Source: an uncultured Halomicronema sp.
Lineage (GTDB): Bacteria > Cyanobacteriota > Cyanobacteriia > Phormidesmidales > Phormidesmidaceae
NCBI GenBank assembly: GCA_937899725.1
Contig: CALCCA010000114.1
Coordinates: 1 to 64,000, forward strand
Reading direction: 5' to 3'
Length of the DNA stretch: 64,000 nucleotides
The position numbers were made by a program, and so were the translations under genes. Position 1 is the stretch's first letter; the number at the start of each line of letters is the position of its first letter. The notes beneath the pieces are model-generated. The model was given only the letters and a program-made list of their open reading frames with translations, searched no databases and was not told where the DNA came from. Below are positions 9,615 through 19,406 of the stretch, piece by piece.

Positions 9615-10562
9615 ATGGACTTCTATTCTGAAATTGGCAAAGTCGCATTGGGTAGCCGTCTCCGGCGATTGAGTGAAGGACTGACAGAAGACGGGGCGAA
9701 AATCTACGCGCTCTACGATGTGGCGCTAGAACCCAAGTGGTTTCCGGTGATTTATGTGCTGATGCAGCGAGGTAGTGCGGCTGTAACAGAGATTGCTCAA
9801 ACCATTGGTCAATCCCATCCCTCAGTGAGCCAAATGGTGAAAGAGATGAGCCGTCGTGGGCTGGTCGTGACCGCTAAAGACAGTCAAGATGCACGGGTCA
9901 ACGTCGTTAGCCTGTCTGAATCTGGTAAGCAACTGGTGCCCAACTTGGAAACACAGTGCGCCGATGTAACGCAGGCGGTGGAAGATCTGTTGGCAGAAAC
10001 CCAGCACGATTTGTGGAACGCGATCGCCGAGGTGGAATTTCTGTTGGCGCAAACCAGCTTTTTTGAACGGGTGCGAGCAGTTCATAAGGCCCGTGAGCAG
10101 CAAACTGTGGCAATCGTCGATTATCAGCCCGCGTTTCACGATGATTTCAAGCGGTTGAACTACGCGTGGATTGAACAATACTTTCAAATCGAAGCCGCCG
10201 ATCGCCAATCACTAGAGCATCCAGACGACAAGATTTTGAAGCCGGGCGGACACATTTATATGGCGCTACAGGATGGCACCGTGGTCGGTACCTGTGCGCT
10301 AATCCGCCTGAATGCAGAGACTTATGAGCTGGTCAAAATGGCGGTCGCAGAAACGGCTAGAGGTAAGGGTATCGGCTTGCGCCTTGGGCAAGCCGCGATC
10401 GCCAAAGCCCGCAAACTCGGTGCAACCAAGCTGTTTTTAGAGAGTAATACGGCTTTAGCACCGGCCATTAGCCTGTATCAAAAGCTGGGCTTTCGCAAGG
10501 TGATTGGGCAGCCCTCGCCCTATGCCCGCTGCAACATTCAAATGGAATTACCCCTCGCTTGA
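9615..10562 (+). CDS. MarR-family regulator fused to a GNAT N-acetyltransferase
   Basis: 315 aa two-domain protein. The N-terminal ~150 residues form a winged-helix MarR domain (recognition region ~60-85, wing ~86-98). The C-terminal ~165-315 is a GNAT domain with the acetyl-CoA loop ARGKGIGLR (248-256) and a typical ending with SLYQKLGF. This MarR-GNAT fusion is a known architecture; the acetyltransferase half may sense or modify a small amine or peptide. It is a single gene with its own promoter. Confidence 0.85.
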   Translation: MDFYSEIGKVALGSRLRRLSEGLTEDGAKIYALYDVALEPKWFPVIYVLMQRGSAAVTEIAQTIGQSHPSVSQMVKEMSRRGLVVTAKDSQDARVNVVSLSESGKQLVPNLETQCADVTQAVEDLLAETQHDLWNAIAEVEFLLAQTSFFERVRAVHKAREQQTVAIVDYQPAFHDDFKRLNYAWIEQYFQIEAADRQSLEHPDDKILKPGGHIYMALQDGTVVGTCALIRLNAETYELVKMAVAETARGKGIGLRLGQAAIAKARKLGATKLFLESNTALAPAISLYQKLGFRKVIGQPSPYARCNIQMELPLA

Positions 10563-10789
10563 GGGCGGCTGATCCTGTCTTTTGCTAGTGGGAGGACGCG
10601 CCGTGATGCATAGCTGTCACCAAGGAGTCTGGTGGCGGCGGGGCCTATAGTTGAGGGTCTAAAAAATCAGTAGCGGCTAAGAGAGACCAGGGGCAGACGA
10701 TCACCGATCTCTGCTATGTCCTCGCATCAGCGGCCAGAGAGCCCGGCTTGCCGTTAAACTGTGAGCAGACGTAACAAAATGTAAACTTT

Positions 10790-12295
10790 ATGGCTGTCGG
10801 GCATTCCACAAATCAGCGAGTCGTCGTCATCGGTGCCGGTATTGGCGGACTGACGGCTGCCGCGTTGCTAGCCCGGCGTGGTTACGACGTTACCGTGTTT
10901 GACCAAGCCTATGTGCCCGGCGGCTGTGCCTCAACCTTTAAGCGACGCGGTTTCACCTTTGATGTGGGCGCGACGCAGGTGGCCGGGTTAGAGCCAGGCG
11001 GCGTGCATCAGCAAATCTTTGCCGAACTCGACATCCCGCTACCGGCGGCAACCCACTGCGATCCGGCTTGTGCGGTTTATTTGCCGGGCGAAACTACCCC
11101 GATTTCGGTCTGGCGTGATCTGGCAGCCTGGCAGGCTGAGCGCCAGCGCCAGTTTCCGGGCAGTGAGCGATTTTGGCAGCTGTTAGCCACGCTATTTCAA
11201 GCCAGTTGGCGCTTTCAGGGACGTGAGCCGGTACTGCCTCCCCGTAGCCCCTGGGATTTATGGCAGCTGGTGTCAGCAGTGCGACCCGACACGCTGATTA
11301 CCGCGCCCTTCACCTTTTCCACGGTGGGGCAGCTTCTCCGCGCCTTCGGACTGCAGGGCGATCGCCGCCTCAAAACCTTTCTCGATCTGCAGCTCAAGCT
11401 GTATTCCCAGGTGGGGGCCGACGAGACGGCCCTGCTGTATGCGGCCACAGCGCTGGGGGTTTCGCAAGCGCCCCAAGGGTTGTTTCACTTGAAGGGCAGT
11501 ATGCAGGTACTGAGCGATCGCTTGGTGGCGGCGCTAGAGCGTGATGGTGGCAAGTTGCTGATGCGCCACACAGTACAACAGGTGCAGTCATCCCAAGGCC
11601 GTGTCACCGGTGTCATCGTGCGCGATCAAAAAACAGGTGATATCCGGACGCAGCCTGCCGATATTGTGGTGGGCAATGTCACGGTGCAAAACTTGGTCAC
11701 GCTGCTGGGTGACGATGCACCCGCAGGCTATCGCCGCCGGGTGGAAAAACTTTCTGATTCTTCTGGGGCGTTTGTGGTGTATTTGGGGGTCGATCAGGCG
11801 GCGATTCCCGCTGATTGCCCGCCCCATCTGCAGTTCCTCTATGACTATGACGGCCCCATCGGCGAAAATAATTCTCTCTTTGTATCGGTCAGCCGCCCTG
11901 GCGATGGCCGTGCTCCTGAGGGTAAGGCGACCGTGATTGCCTCTTCGTTTACCGATCTCAAGACGTGGCAGCAGGACGACTACGATCGCCGCAAGCAGCA
12001 CTATACCGACACCGCGATCGCCAAGCTGGGAGAGTTTTTTGACCTCAGACCCGAGCATATTATTCACTGCGAAGCGGGCACGCCGCGCACTTTTGAACGC
12101 TTTACGGGGCGCGATCGCGGCGCCGTTGGCGGCTTGGGCATGCGCGTCAGCACTTTTGGTCCCTTTGGCTTTGCCAACCGGACGCCGCTGCCGAACCTGT
12201 GGCTGGTAGGCGACTGTACTCACCCTGGCGAGGGCACGGCAGGGGTTAGCTATTCGGCGCTGACCGCAGTCCGCCAAATTGACGCGGCGTCCTAA
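10790..12295 (+). CDS. crtD: FAD-dependent carotenoid desaturase, CrtD-like (C-3',4' desaturase)
   Basis: 501 aa flavoprotein of the phytoene-desaturase/CrtI family. A Rossmann motif VIGAGIGGL (13-21) is followed by the dinucleotide-binding VPGGCAS. The C-terminal FAD motif NLWLVGDCTHPGEG is present. The stretch FDVGATQVAGLEPGG and the ADETALLYAATAL region match the cyanobacterial CrtD group, which introduces the 3',4' double bond in myxol-type carotenoids, as I recall it. Close relatives such as CrtH or CrtO are the main alternatives. It is a monocistronic gene after a 228-nt upstream gap. Confidence 0.78.
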   Translation: MAVGHSTNQRVVVIGAGIGGLTAAALLARRGYDVTVFDQAYVPGGCASTFKRRGFTFDVGATQVAGLEPGGVHQQIFAELDIPLPAATHCDPACAVYLPGETTPISVWRDLAAWQAERQRQFPGSERFWQLLATLFQASWRFQGREPVLPPRSPWDLWQLVSAVRPDTLITAPFTFSTVGQLLRAFGLQGDRRLKTFLDLQLKLYSQVGADETALLYAATALGVSQAPQGLFHLKGSMQVLSDRLVAALERDGGKLLMRHTVQQVQSSQGRVTGVIVRDQKTGDIRTQPADIVVGNVTVQNLVTLLGDDAPAGYRRRVEKLSDSSGAFVVYLGVDQAAIPADCPPHLQFLYDYDGPIGENNSLFVSVSRPGDGRAPEGKATVIASSFTDLKTWQQDDYDRRKQHYTDTAIAKLGEFFDLRPEHIIHCEAGTPRTFERFTGRDRGAVGGLGMRVSTFGPFGFANRTPLPNLWLVGDCTHPGEGTAGVSYSALTAVRQIDAAS

Positions 12296-12370
12296 TCCTC
12301 ATGTTCTTGAGGAAGGCGGCTCCCGCTGCCGTTCAAGCAACTTGAGGGTGTTTACCGCCGTGGGCTGCCA

Positions 12371-12392
12371 GGGCTGGGCACTGCCAAACTTC
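12371..12392. repeat. REP-like element, copy 2 (degenerate)
   Basis: GGGCTGGGCA/CTGCCAAACT resembles the palindrome at 9491. It is followed ~20 nt on by CCATTATTT, a tail also found after the copy at 42500. It lies between convergent genes. Confidence 0.45.
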
Positions 12393-12424
12393 GGCGGTTT
12401 GTCCATTATTTAGGAACGCCTTGC

Positions 12425-13357
12425 TTACAGCAGAGACTCTTGCTCAACTATGCTGCGGCTGAGATCGAGATGGGGGTTGGGCGTGCCGTTGACGGTGAGA
12501 TATTCTAGATCGATTAAGAAGGCCTCCAGCGCGGCCGGAAAGTCTGCAAAGGTTTCTGCAACCTCACCGGCAGTGTTGTAATGCTCGAGACCCCAAGTAT
12601 CGGTAGGGTCGTAGTGGGCCAGCATATAATCCCAGCCCGACTCATATTCGCCGAGCATGATTTTTTGCGCGACGTAACCGGCGAGGATGCTGTTCGCACC
12701 TAGCATGGGCTCCTGTAAGGTTGAGGTGTAAGTGCTCTGGTACATGTTGTCGGCGTTGGCTCGCAGCATGTCGCTAAACTGCTGGCTGACATCAAGCAGC
12801 GTGCCGCCGCGGAACGATAGCACCAGCGTGGGCGGCCAAGAGCTGGCATAGCTGCCAAAGGCGTAGAGAAAGCGGCCATCGGAGCCCACCAGTTCGCTAT
12901 AGCCATCTTTGTCGAGGTCTTCAAACGAGCCGACAGCACTTGCGTCGAGCGGATACGTTTGGGTGCGGTGCAGGCGATCGCCCTGCCAAGAGTACAGGCG
13001 ATAAATGCTGCAGCAGTGCGCCCCACCGGTATAGCGATGAAAAATAACTTCGGGTAGGCCATCTGGGTCGAGGTTTTGGAGGCTGAAGTCGGCAAACATA
13101 AAATCAGCCTCTTCACGGTGACTGGCTTTTAGCTCGTCGTTGACGTAGACCTCATAGTTGAGGGCACCCCGGTCATCAGTGGCAAAATCATTGGGCCGAT
13201 AGTCGGTGATGACGACCTGCATCGCGCCTGCCGAGAGGGTTTGATTTTGTAGGGGCGTCTCTCCGAGGGAAAGCTCTGTCAGGGGTGCAGCGATCGCGGG
13301 TGACAGCGTACCGGCAGCGAGGGCGATCGCCAGGCAAGGGACGGAAGGCAACTGCAT
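12425..13357 (-). CDS. Predicted secreted protein with Asp-rich FG-GAP/VCBS-like loops
   Basis: 310 aa. A signal peptide covers ~1-23 (hydrophobic core, AIA-AP cleavage). Two calcium-loop-like elements, LDPDGLPE and LDKDGYSE, lie in a beta-rich N-terminal half of the kind seen in FG-GAP/VCBS proteins. The C-terminal third is helical. No enzyme motif is seen. Probably periplasmic or exported. The function is unknown; the gene stands alone. Confidence 0.75.
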   Translation of the reverse strand: MQLPSVPCLAIALAAGTLSPAIAAPLTELSLGETPLQNQTLSAGAMQVVITDYRPNDFATDDRGALNYEVYVNDELKASHREEADFMFADFSLQNLDPDGLPEVIFHRYTGGAHCCSIYRLYSWQGDRLHRTQTYPLDASAVGSFEDLDKDGYSELVGSDGRFLYAFGSYASSWPPTLVLSFRGGTLLDVSQQFSDMLRANADNMYQSTYTSTLQEPMLGANSILAGYVAQKIMLGEYESGWDYMLAHYDPTDTWGLEHYNTAGEVAETFADFPAALEAFLIDLEYLTVNGTPNPHLDLSRSIVEQESLL

Positions 13358-13691
13358 GGATAGGTTCCTAAGTGACTCGACTAAGCAGGGTAAACATGAC
13401 GGTGTAAAACCGGAGTTGTGGACATCAGCGATGTCTATTCGACTACTTCAGTCTTCTCCGGGGCGATCGCTGATTCAGGCCGAAAATGGTGATCATACTG
13501 AGGCTCAAGTGCTTCTCGTCTCTCAGCCCAGACTACATCCAGGTAAACGGATTGAAGCGAGGAGCGATAGCACTTCCCTCTGTATCTCAACCCACATACC
13601 GACTTGGCCTCAACGAGCAAGTCTGCGACGTGTCTCGATCAGCCTGTGCAGGGTGTTGACCGCAACATTAAGATCGAGGCGTTAGGCCAGA
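13358..13691. other. Intergenic, no gene supported
   Basis: This 334-nt gap separates divergent genes. Open frames here lack any recognisable sequence. Confidence 0.4.
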
Positions 13692-14360
13692 GTGAGCATT
13701 ATGAAAACGGCAGCAGAGTCATCTAGCTTTCAAATCACGCAGTTAACAGCGATTAACGTGGCCAAGGCCAGCACCATCGGGTGTCTAGTCGCTTTGGCGA
13801 TTATCTACGGTGTGTCAGGTTCTCGGCAGTTACTTTATCTGTGTTTGCACATTAGCTACTGCGTTTGGTGGCTGCTGGAGCAATGGCTGTTTCCCGATCG
13901 CCGCCGCTACATCTTTACCGAAAAAACTGGGATTCTCAGCGCCGTTTTTATCTTTCTATACGTTGGAGTGTTTTATGCCTTTCCGGGTTATTTGGCATTC
14001 ACCAATCCGCAACCGATTAGTGATTTGACGATCGTGATCGCGCTGCCGCTATACATCTTTGGCAGTTTGATCAACACCAGCGCTGACGTGCAAAAAATGA
14101 CGGCCAAATCGATGGGAGTGGGGCTCGTTAAAGATGGGGTCTGGCGATCGGTCAGAAATATCAATTACTTCGGTGATTTGATGCGCTACACCAGCTTTGC
14201 CGTGATTGCGGGTTCACTTTGGGCATATTTGTTGCCTATCAGCGTTCTGCTGCTCTATGTTCAGCGGATTCTTCAAAAGGAGCAGTCAATGGCTGACAAA
14301 TATCCAGATTTTGCTGCCTATCAACAGTCCAGCCGTCGCCTATTACCCTGGATTTGGTAA
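13692..14360 (+). CDS. Membrane methyltransferase-like protein (ICMT/DUF1295 type)
   Basis: 222 aa with about five hydrophobic segments. The C-terminal pattern, in which GLVKDGVWRSVRNINYFGD is followed by a KYPDFAAYQQSSRRLLPW ending, is typical of isoprenylcysteine carboxyl methyltransferase-like and steroid-5-alpha-reductase-like (DUF1295) proteins. The substrate is unknown. An alternative ATG lies 9 nt downstream. Confidence 0.75.
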   Translation: MSIMKTAAESSSFQITQLTAINVAKASTIGCLVALAIIYGVSGSRQLLYLCLHISYCVWWLLEQWLFPDRRRYIFTEKTGILSAVFIFLYVGVFYAFPGYLAFTNPQPISDLTIVIALPLYIFGSLINTSADVQKMTAKSMGVGLVKDGVWRSVRNINYFGDLMRYTSFAVIAGSLWAYLLPISVLLLYVQRILQKEQSMADKYPDFAAYQQSSRRLLPWIW

Positions 14361-14410
14361 TTCGAGAAATCGCGAGATCAAAGTGTGACAAAAGCGATTG
14401 CTCTCTAGCT

Positions 14411-15628
14411 CTATTCCGGTTGAATGCCGAGATTGCGGATGCCCTGCAATAGCCGCTCTGCTTCTGCCGGTTGGGTTTGCCGATATAGCGCTACCGCTTG
14501 CCGAAAGGCGGCGATACTTTCCGGCATCTTGTTGAGCTTAAACAGGGCAACTCCTAAATTTTGATGCGCCGCCGCATAGGTCGGATCGATCGCGATCGCC
14601 CGTTCATAGGCCGCGATCGCCCCCTCCAGATCGCCCAATCCCCGGCGGGCAATGCCCAGATTAAAATGGGCTAGGGCAAAATCGGGGGCAGCGGCGACGG
14701 CGGTTTCGAAGGCTTGGCGGGCGCTGGCATAGTCTTGGCGAGCTTGATGCAGACTGCCTAAGTTGAGATAAGCACCCACCTTGAGGATCTCAGCAACGGG
14801 CTGCGCTAGGGCTTTTTGGTAATGATCCACCGCGATCGCCGCCAAACCCGCATCGCGATAGGCCAGCCCCAGGTGATAGTGCAGCTCGTAAAGCGTTGCG
14901 GCATCGGCAGTGGTATCGGCGAGGCCCTTTTCCAATAGCGATCGCCCGGTTTCCCAATCGCCAGAACTGCCATGTAGTGCGCCTAGCTTGTTGCAGATAT
15001 AGGCATCGTGGGGATGCTCGGCCAGGTAAGCCGCCATGATAGTTTGTGCCCGCTGAAACTTATCACGCTGGGCGATTGCATCGGCTTCGTAACCCGTATG
15101 GCTCATTGCCACTTCGGGCCAAAACACGACCTGCCAATGGGGCTCAGCCTGCAGTAGACGGGCCACGCTGTCATCTACTGTCTCGTGATAGGGGCGCTCA
15201 AAGCGCAGGTCGGCCCGATTGCGAAACAGCCGCGACACCTCGGAATAGGGGGACTGATCGGTGTTCACTTCGTGGCGCAACCAGGTGATCATCACCACCG
15301 ACGCTAGTGCCTGCTCCCCAATAGTGGCTCCGGTGCGCACCTGCTGTAGGAGCGTTTGGCCGGACTCGGTGAGGGTTTCATCGGCATCCAGCACTAAAAT
15401 CCAGTCGCCGGTCGCCAGCGCGAGTGACTGATTGCGGGCGGCAGCAAAGTCCTGAGTCCAGGTGGCAGTTTCGACGCGCGCGCCAAATGCTTGAGCGATC
15501 GCGATCGTGTCATCCTGCGAGCCGGTGTCTAACACCACCATTTCATCCACGCAGTCTTTGACGCTGGCGAGACACCGGGGCAGGTTGTCGGCCTCGTCTT
15601 TCACAATCATGCAGAGAGAAATTGTCAT
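14411..15628 (-). CDS. GT2 glycosyltransferase with C-terminal TPR repeats
   Basis: 405 aa. Residues 1-~160 form a family-2 glycosyltransferase: SLCMIVKDEADNLPRCLAS at the start, the nucleotide-binding LDTGSQDDT around 34-42 and the metal-binding VLDADE near 78. The rest holds several 34-residue TPR units, with Ala/Tyr/Pro positions visible in the last three. The SunS-like GT-A plus TPR layout is common in cyanobacteria. It probably acts in the cytosol on a protein or cell-surface acceptor. It lies 80 nt downstream of argH on the same strand. Confidence 0.85.
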   Translation of the reverse strand: MTISLCMIVKDEADNLPRCLASVKDCVDEMVVLDTGSQDDTIAIAQAFGARVETATWTQDFAAARNQSLALATGDWILVLDADETLTESGQTLLQQVRTGATIGEQALASVVMITWLRHEVNTDQSPYSEVSRLFRNRADLRFERPYHETVDDSVARLLQAEPHWQVVFWPEVAMSHTGYEADAIAQRDKFQRAQTIMAAYLAEHPHDAYICNKLGALHGSSGDWETGRSLLEKGLADTTADAATLYELHYHLGLAYRDAGLAAIAVDHYQKALAQPVAEILKVGAYLNLGSLHQARQDYASARQAFETAVAAAPDFALAHFNLGIARRGLGDLEGAIAAYERAIAIDPTYAAAHQNLGVALFKLNKMPESIAAFRQAVALYRQTQPAEAERLLQGIRNLGIQPE

Positions 15629-15708
15629 GGGCGGGCCACCAGTGAGGGAGCAGTGCAGCGAGCGGTACGGTTTTGTCGGGGTAGATCCAGCCCAATCCTG
15701 AACGTCTG

Positions 15709-17103
15709 CTAATCGGTCGCGAGGCGCTGGCGGGCCGCACTCAGTGCCTGCCGCACTTGGTCAAACCCGGTACCGCCAAAGCTGTTGCGGGCAGCGACGA
15801 CCTGATGGGGCGCGATCGCCTCATAAATGTCGGCCTCAAAGGCCGGGTGCAGCTGTTGCCACTCGGCCAGCGTCAGGTCTTTGAGCAGTTTGTTCGCAGC
15901 TAAACACTGCCGCACGACCTGGCCGACCAGATTGTACGCCTCGCGAAAGGGGACGCCGCGAGCGGCCAAATAATCCGCCACATCGGTCGCGTTGGAAAAA
16001 TCCGTCGTCACTGCCATCGCGAGCTGCTCGGTCTGAAATTCCAGCCCTTCCTGCAGCAAAATCGTCATCGCTGACAAGCAGCCCTGCACGGTTTGAACCG
16101 TATCAAACAGGGGTTCCTTATCTTCCTGCAGGTCTTTGTTGTAGGCCATGGGCAAGCCTTTCATCATCACCAGCAGGCTTTGCAGATGGCCAAACACGCG
16201 CCCGGTTTTACCCCGCACCAGCTCGGGCACATCGGGATTTTTCTTTTGCGGCATGATACTGGAGCCGGTCGAACAGCTATCGGTGAGTTTGACAAAGCTA
16301 AACTCTGACGATGCCCAGAGAATGATCTCTTCCGACAGGCGCGAGAGGTGGACGCCGATCAGGCTGGCGGCGGCGGTGAATTCGATCGCAAAGTCGCGAT
16401 CGCTGACGCCGTCTAGACTGTTGCGATAGATCTCGTCAAAGCCCAGCAATTCTGCCGTGTAGGCCCGATCAATGGGAAAGGGCGTCCCCGCCAGCGCCCC
16501 ACAGCCGAGGGGGGAGACGTTGACCCGCTGCCGAATCTCCCCAAGCCGTTCCCAATCGCGCTGGGCCATTTCGACATAGGCCAAGAGATGATGGGCTAAG
16601 CTGAGTGGCTGAGCGCGCTGCAAATGCGTATAGCCGGGGATCACGGTTTCCAGATGGCGATCGGCCTGATTGAGCAGTGCCTGCTGAAAGCTCCTGAGCT
16701 GCTGACGAATGACATCGATCTGCTCACGCAAGTAGAGCCGGATATCGGTGCCTACCTGATCGTTGCGAGACCGAGCCGTGTGCAGCTTTTTGCCTACCGC
16801 ACCGACGATTTCCACCAGGCGATGCTCCACGGCAAAGTGAATGTCTTCATCGTCAATGGTCGGGATAAACTGGCCTTGCTGATATTCCTGCCGAATTTGC
16901 GCCAAGCCGGCGGCCAGTTGAGCCGCTTCATCGTCAGAAATGATGCCAGTCTTGGCCAGCATTTTGGCGTGGGCTTCAGACCCGCTCAGATCGTGCTCAA
17001 TGAGCGCAATGTCAAAACCAATGCTCGCGTTAAAGACCGCGATCGTCGGGTGCAGAGCCGACTCAAATCGTTGGCTCCAGGCTTTGGGGGCAGGGGAACT
17101 CAC
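15709..17103 (-). CDS. argH: Argininosuccinate lyase
   Basis: 464 aa, the normal length. It cleaves argininosuccinate to arginine and fumarate, the last step of arginine synthesis, as a cytosolic tetramer. The fumarase/aspartase superfamily signature [12 protein letters not shown] is intact, as are [10 protein letters not shown] and [14 protein letters not shown]. The C-terminus is complete. Confidence 0.97.
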   Translation of the reverse strand: MSSPAPKAWSQRFESALHPTIAVFNASIGFDIALIEHDLSGSEAHAKMLAKTGIISDDEAAQLAAGLAQIRQEYQQGQFIPTIDDEDIHFAVEHRLVEIVGAVGKKLHTARSRNDQVGTDIRLYLREQIDVIRQQLRSFQQALLNQADRHLETVIPGYTHLQRAQPLSLAHHLLAYVEMAQRDWERLGEIRQRVNVSPLGCGALAGTPFPIDRAYTAELLGFDEIYRNSLDGVSDRDFAIEFTAAASLIGVHLSRLSEEIILWASSEFSFVKLTDSCSTGSSIMPQKKNPDVPELVRGKTGRVFGHLQSLLVMMKGLPMAYNKDLQEDKEPLFDTVQTVQGCLSAMTILLQEGLEFQTEQLAMAVTTDFSNATDVADYLAARGVPFREAYNLVGQVVRQCLAANKLLKDLTLAEWQQLHPAFEADIYEAIAPHQVVAARNSFGGTGFDQVRQALSAARQRLATD

Positions 17104-17151
17104 CAGAAAAATACCTATTCTGTCAATATGAACGTTTTCAGAATGCCACGG

Positions 17152-17385
17152 CTACTTGTAGGTAGTCACCCCGCGCAGCAAATAACCCAACACAAAGCCG
17201 ACTAGCAGCGCCCAAATTTGACCTGATTGCACGAAGGTATTGAGGGCGTTGCCTAAATCGCCCACGACGTCTTGGTCAAACTGTTGCGCCAACACCGTGG
17301 CTGTGCCTTGCTGGGGCGCTGCTGCCAGGCCGGGGAATCCCGCGATTGTTTCCACTACTGTTGCCGATGGTGTGAATTCTGCCAT
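17152..17385 (-). CDS. Small protein with a C-terminal membrane helix
   Basis: 77 aa when started at the ATG at 17385 (MAEFTPSATV); upstream in-frame ATGs at 17412 and 17427 are possible. The N-terminal part is polar and Gln/Ala-rich. Residues from ~52 (IWALLVGFVLGYLLRGVTTY) form one membrane segment ending in a short basic tail. No family was recognised. It lies just upstream of argH, 48 nt from its start, on the same strand. Confidence 0.55.
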   Translation of the reverse strand: MAEFTPSATVVETIAGFPGLAAAPQQGTATVLAQQFDQDVVGDLGNALNTFVQSGQIWALLVGFVLGYLLRGVTTYK

Positions 17386-17427
17386 GTTGAGCAGTCGTAA
17401 CTCCAAGTTCATGATTGGGGGCCTCAT

Positions 17428-17776
17428 AGCTGGATGGTATGAATTGAAGCATACCCACGTCTTAAAAGCGTATTTCTTCTGCCCGCAGCGGCAAAATTAG
17501 GCAGGACAATAGTTAATGCGGCTCAAGGAGTTGCTCGAAAAGAACATTCTCAATGGCAGAAGGGTGACATTGCAAAACCCTGACAAACAGTTGTCTGTCC
17601 GGCAAAGATTAATTGAAGCGCCGCTCTCTTAAACGGGCGAGTTAGAGTGCCATTTTCCAGCGCCGGGGCTGATTGTCGGAATGCGTCAACGGCCTGAATA
17701 TCTCTAGATTTGGGGGCGATCGCTCCAGTTTGAGGGCTGAATTAGTGGAAGGTTCAGAAGACAGTCCGCTGCTGCC
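17428..17776. other. Intergenic, no gene seen
   Basis: This 349-nt stretch has no supported reading frame. One HIP1 octamer lies near its end. Confidence 0.4.
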
Positions 17777-19231
17777 CTAATCTTGCTCAGATTGGTCAAA
17801 CAGGTTGAGCTGCAGCTCGGGCTTGATGCGCATGACCACGAGCGTGACGTCGTCATCGGTATGGCGATCGCGGCCGACAAACCGCTGCAGCATCTCAAAC
17901 AGATATTCCAGAATTTCTTGAGCCGAGTTGCGGTTGTGGCACGACCATTTGAGCGCGTTGATCAGGTTGTCTTCATCCATGCGCTCGCCCTTCGGATTCG
18001 CTGCATCGGTAAAGCCATCGGTGTAATAGAGAATGGTGTCGCCGGGCTGCAGCTCCACCTGCTCTTGGTAATAGTGGGTATCAATATCCAGCCCCAGCAG
18101 CATGCCCACTGTGTCTAATCGCGTTACGGTATTGCTGGCCGCGCGCCACAGCAACGGCGGGTTGTGAGCGGCGTTGCTGTAGGCTAAGGTGCGCGTTTTG
18201 GGATTGTATTCTCCATAAAATAGCGTCACAAACCGGCTAGAATTTTCCAGATCCGTATGCATGACGTGGTTGAGGTGGTGCAGGATCTTGGCCGCAGAAA
18301 AGCTGTGCAAGACTTCGGCCCGCAACATGCCCCGCAACATGGTCATGATGAGTCCGGCAGGCACGCCTTTGCCCATCACATCGCCGACGGCAAAGCTCCA
18401 GGGTGAGAGGGCCGACTGCCGCGTGTCGGGATGGCGAATCTGATCATAGGTGGTGGGAATAAAGTCGTAATAATCGCCGCCTACTTTGTTGGCCGTTTGG
18501 CACTGGGCCGCGAGATCCACCCCCTCAATGGTGGGAAAGGTGCGCGGTAGCAGCTGCAGCTGAATCTCGGCGCCAATTTCGAGTTCTCGGCCCAGCCGCT
18601 CTTTATTCCGCAGGGCGACGGTCAGCTCTTCGTTTTCAATCGCAACGGCGGTTTGATCGGCCACCAACCGCACCAGCTTTTGTCGAGTTTCCGTCCAGCC
18701 ATAGTCAACTTCGCGGCTAAAGACATACAGCCGACCGCGCTCGACGTTTTTGACAATAATGGCGGTGCCAAATACCTGAAACTCTGGCCCGAGGTAGCGG
18801 TGGACATAGCGATCTAAGGACAGCATGGCTGTGCGGGCAATGTCGATCGCGCTGCCCGAGGGAGAAAATGAAGCTGTGACCTGCCGCGTTGCCGCCTCTA
18901 GCGCCATCTTGACTTCTTGGCAATGATCGTCACTCTGGCAGTGCAGTCGCTCTAAGCGCACCTGACCATCAGGCTTAAACAATACCAAAGCCCCCCCACT
19001 GGCATCAGTGACGCGGCTCGCAATCATGGGGATCAGCTCTAAAAACTGATTAAGGTTGTTGAGGCTGCGCAGGGCAAAGCCGAGGGAACTCAGCAGGTCT
19101 TGAATCTTGAACTGTTCCCGCTGCAGACGGGTCACCAGTTCTTTCATGGCGAATGCCGGCGTGGCCTCGGGACGAGCCTCGGACCCAGACGTATTTGAAG
19201 ATGAACCGGATGGCATAGGCAGTGCGGTCAT
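17777..19231 (-). CDS. GAF-domain PP2C-type (SpoIIE/RsbU) serine phosphatase
   Basis: 484 aa. A GAF-like sensor covers ~45-215. A SpoIIE-type PP2C phosphatase follows from ~240 to the end, with GGDYYDFIP, the metal-binding GDVMGKGVPAG, YTDGFTDAANPKGE and DDDVTLVVMRI. Family role: it dephosphorylates an anti-sigma-factor antagonist in response to a signal sensed by the GAF domain. No anti-sigma partner lies next door. Confidence 0.88.
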   Translation of the reverse strand: MTALPMPSGSSSNTSGSEARPEATPAFAMKELVTRLQREQFKIQDLLSSLGFALRSLNNLNQFLELIPMIASRVTDASGGALVLFKPDGQVRLERLHCQSDDHCQEVKMALEAATRQVTASFSPSGSAIDIARTAMLSLDRYVHRYLGPEFQVFGTAIIVKNVERGRLYVFSREVDYGWTETRQKLVRLVADQTAVAIENEELTVALRNKERLGRELEIGAEIQLQLLPRTFPTIEGVDLAAQCQTANKVGGDYYDFIPTTYDQIRHPDTRQSALSPWSFAVGDVMGKGVPAGLIMTMLRGMLRAEVLHSFSAAKILHHLNHVMHTDLENSSRFVTLFYGEYNPKTRTLAYSNAAHNPPLLWRAASNTVTRLDTVGMLLGLDIDTHYYQEQVELQPGDTILYYTDGFTDAANPKGERMDEDNLINALKWSCHNRNSAQEILEYLFEMLQRFVGRDRHTDDDVTLVVMRIKPELQLNLFDQSEQD

Positions 19232-19257
19232 GGAGCTCCGGGAGCACGGCTGAAGTT

Positions 19258-19279
19258 GCTCACTTTTCCTGAAGTGAGC
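19258..19279. promoter_or_regulatory. Hairpin in the leader of the phosphatase gene
   Basis: GCTCACTT and AAGTGAGC form a perfect 8-bp stem with a 6-nt loop, 27 nt upstream of the minus-strand start at 19231. It could influence translation or be a protein-binding site; nothing further can be seen. Confidence 0.4.
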
Positions 19280-19406
19280 TTATTGGGGATTAAGCATAGC
19301 ACTCCTGATTAAAAGCGATCACCCGAATCTGATGCGTAGAAATCCGGGTTGCAAAACGCGGATTTTGTCTACCGCTTTGGTGACTTGAGTCAGTTATGCC
19401 GACCCG

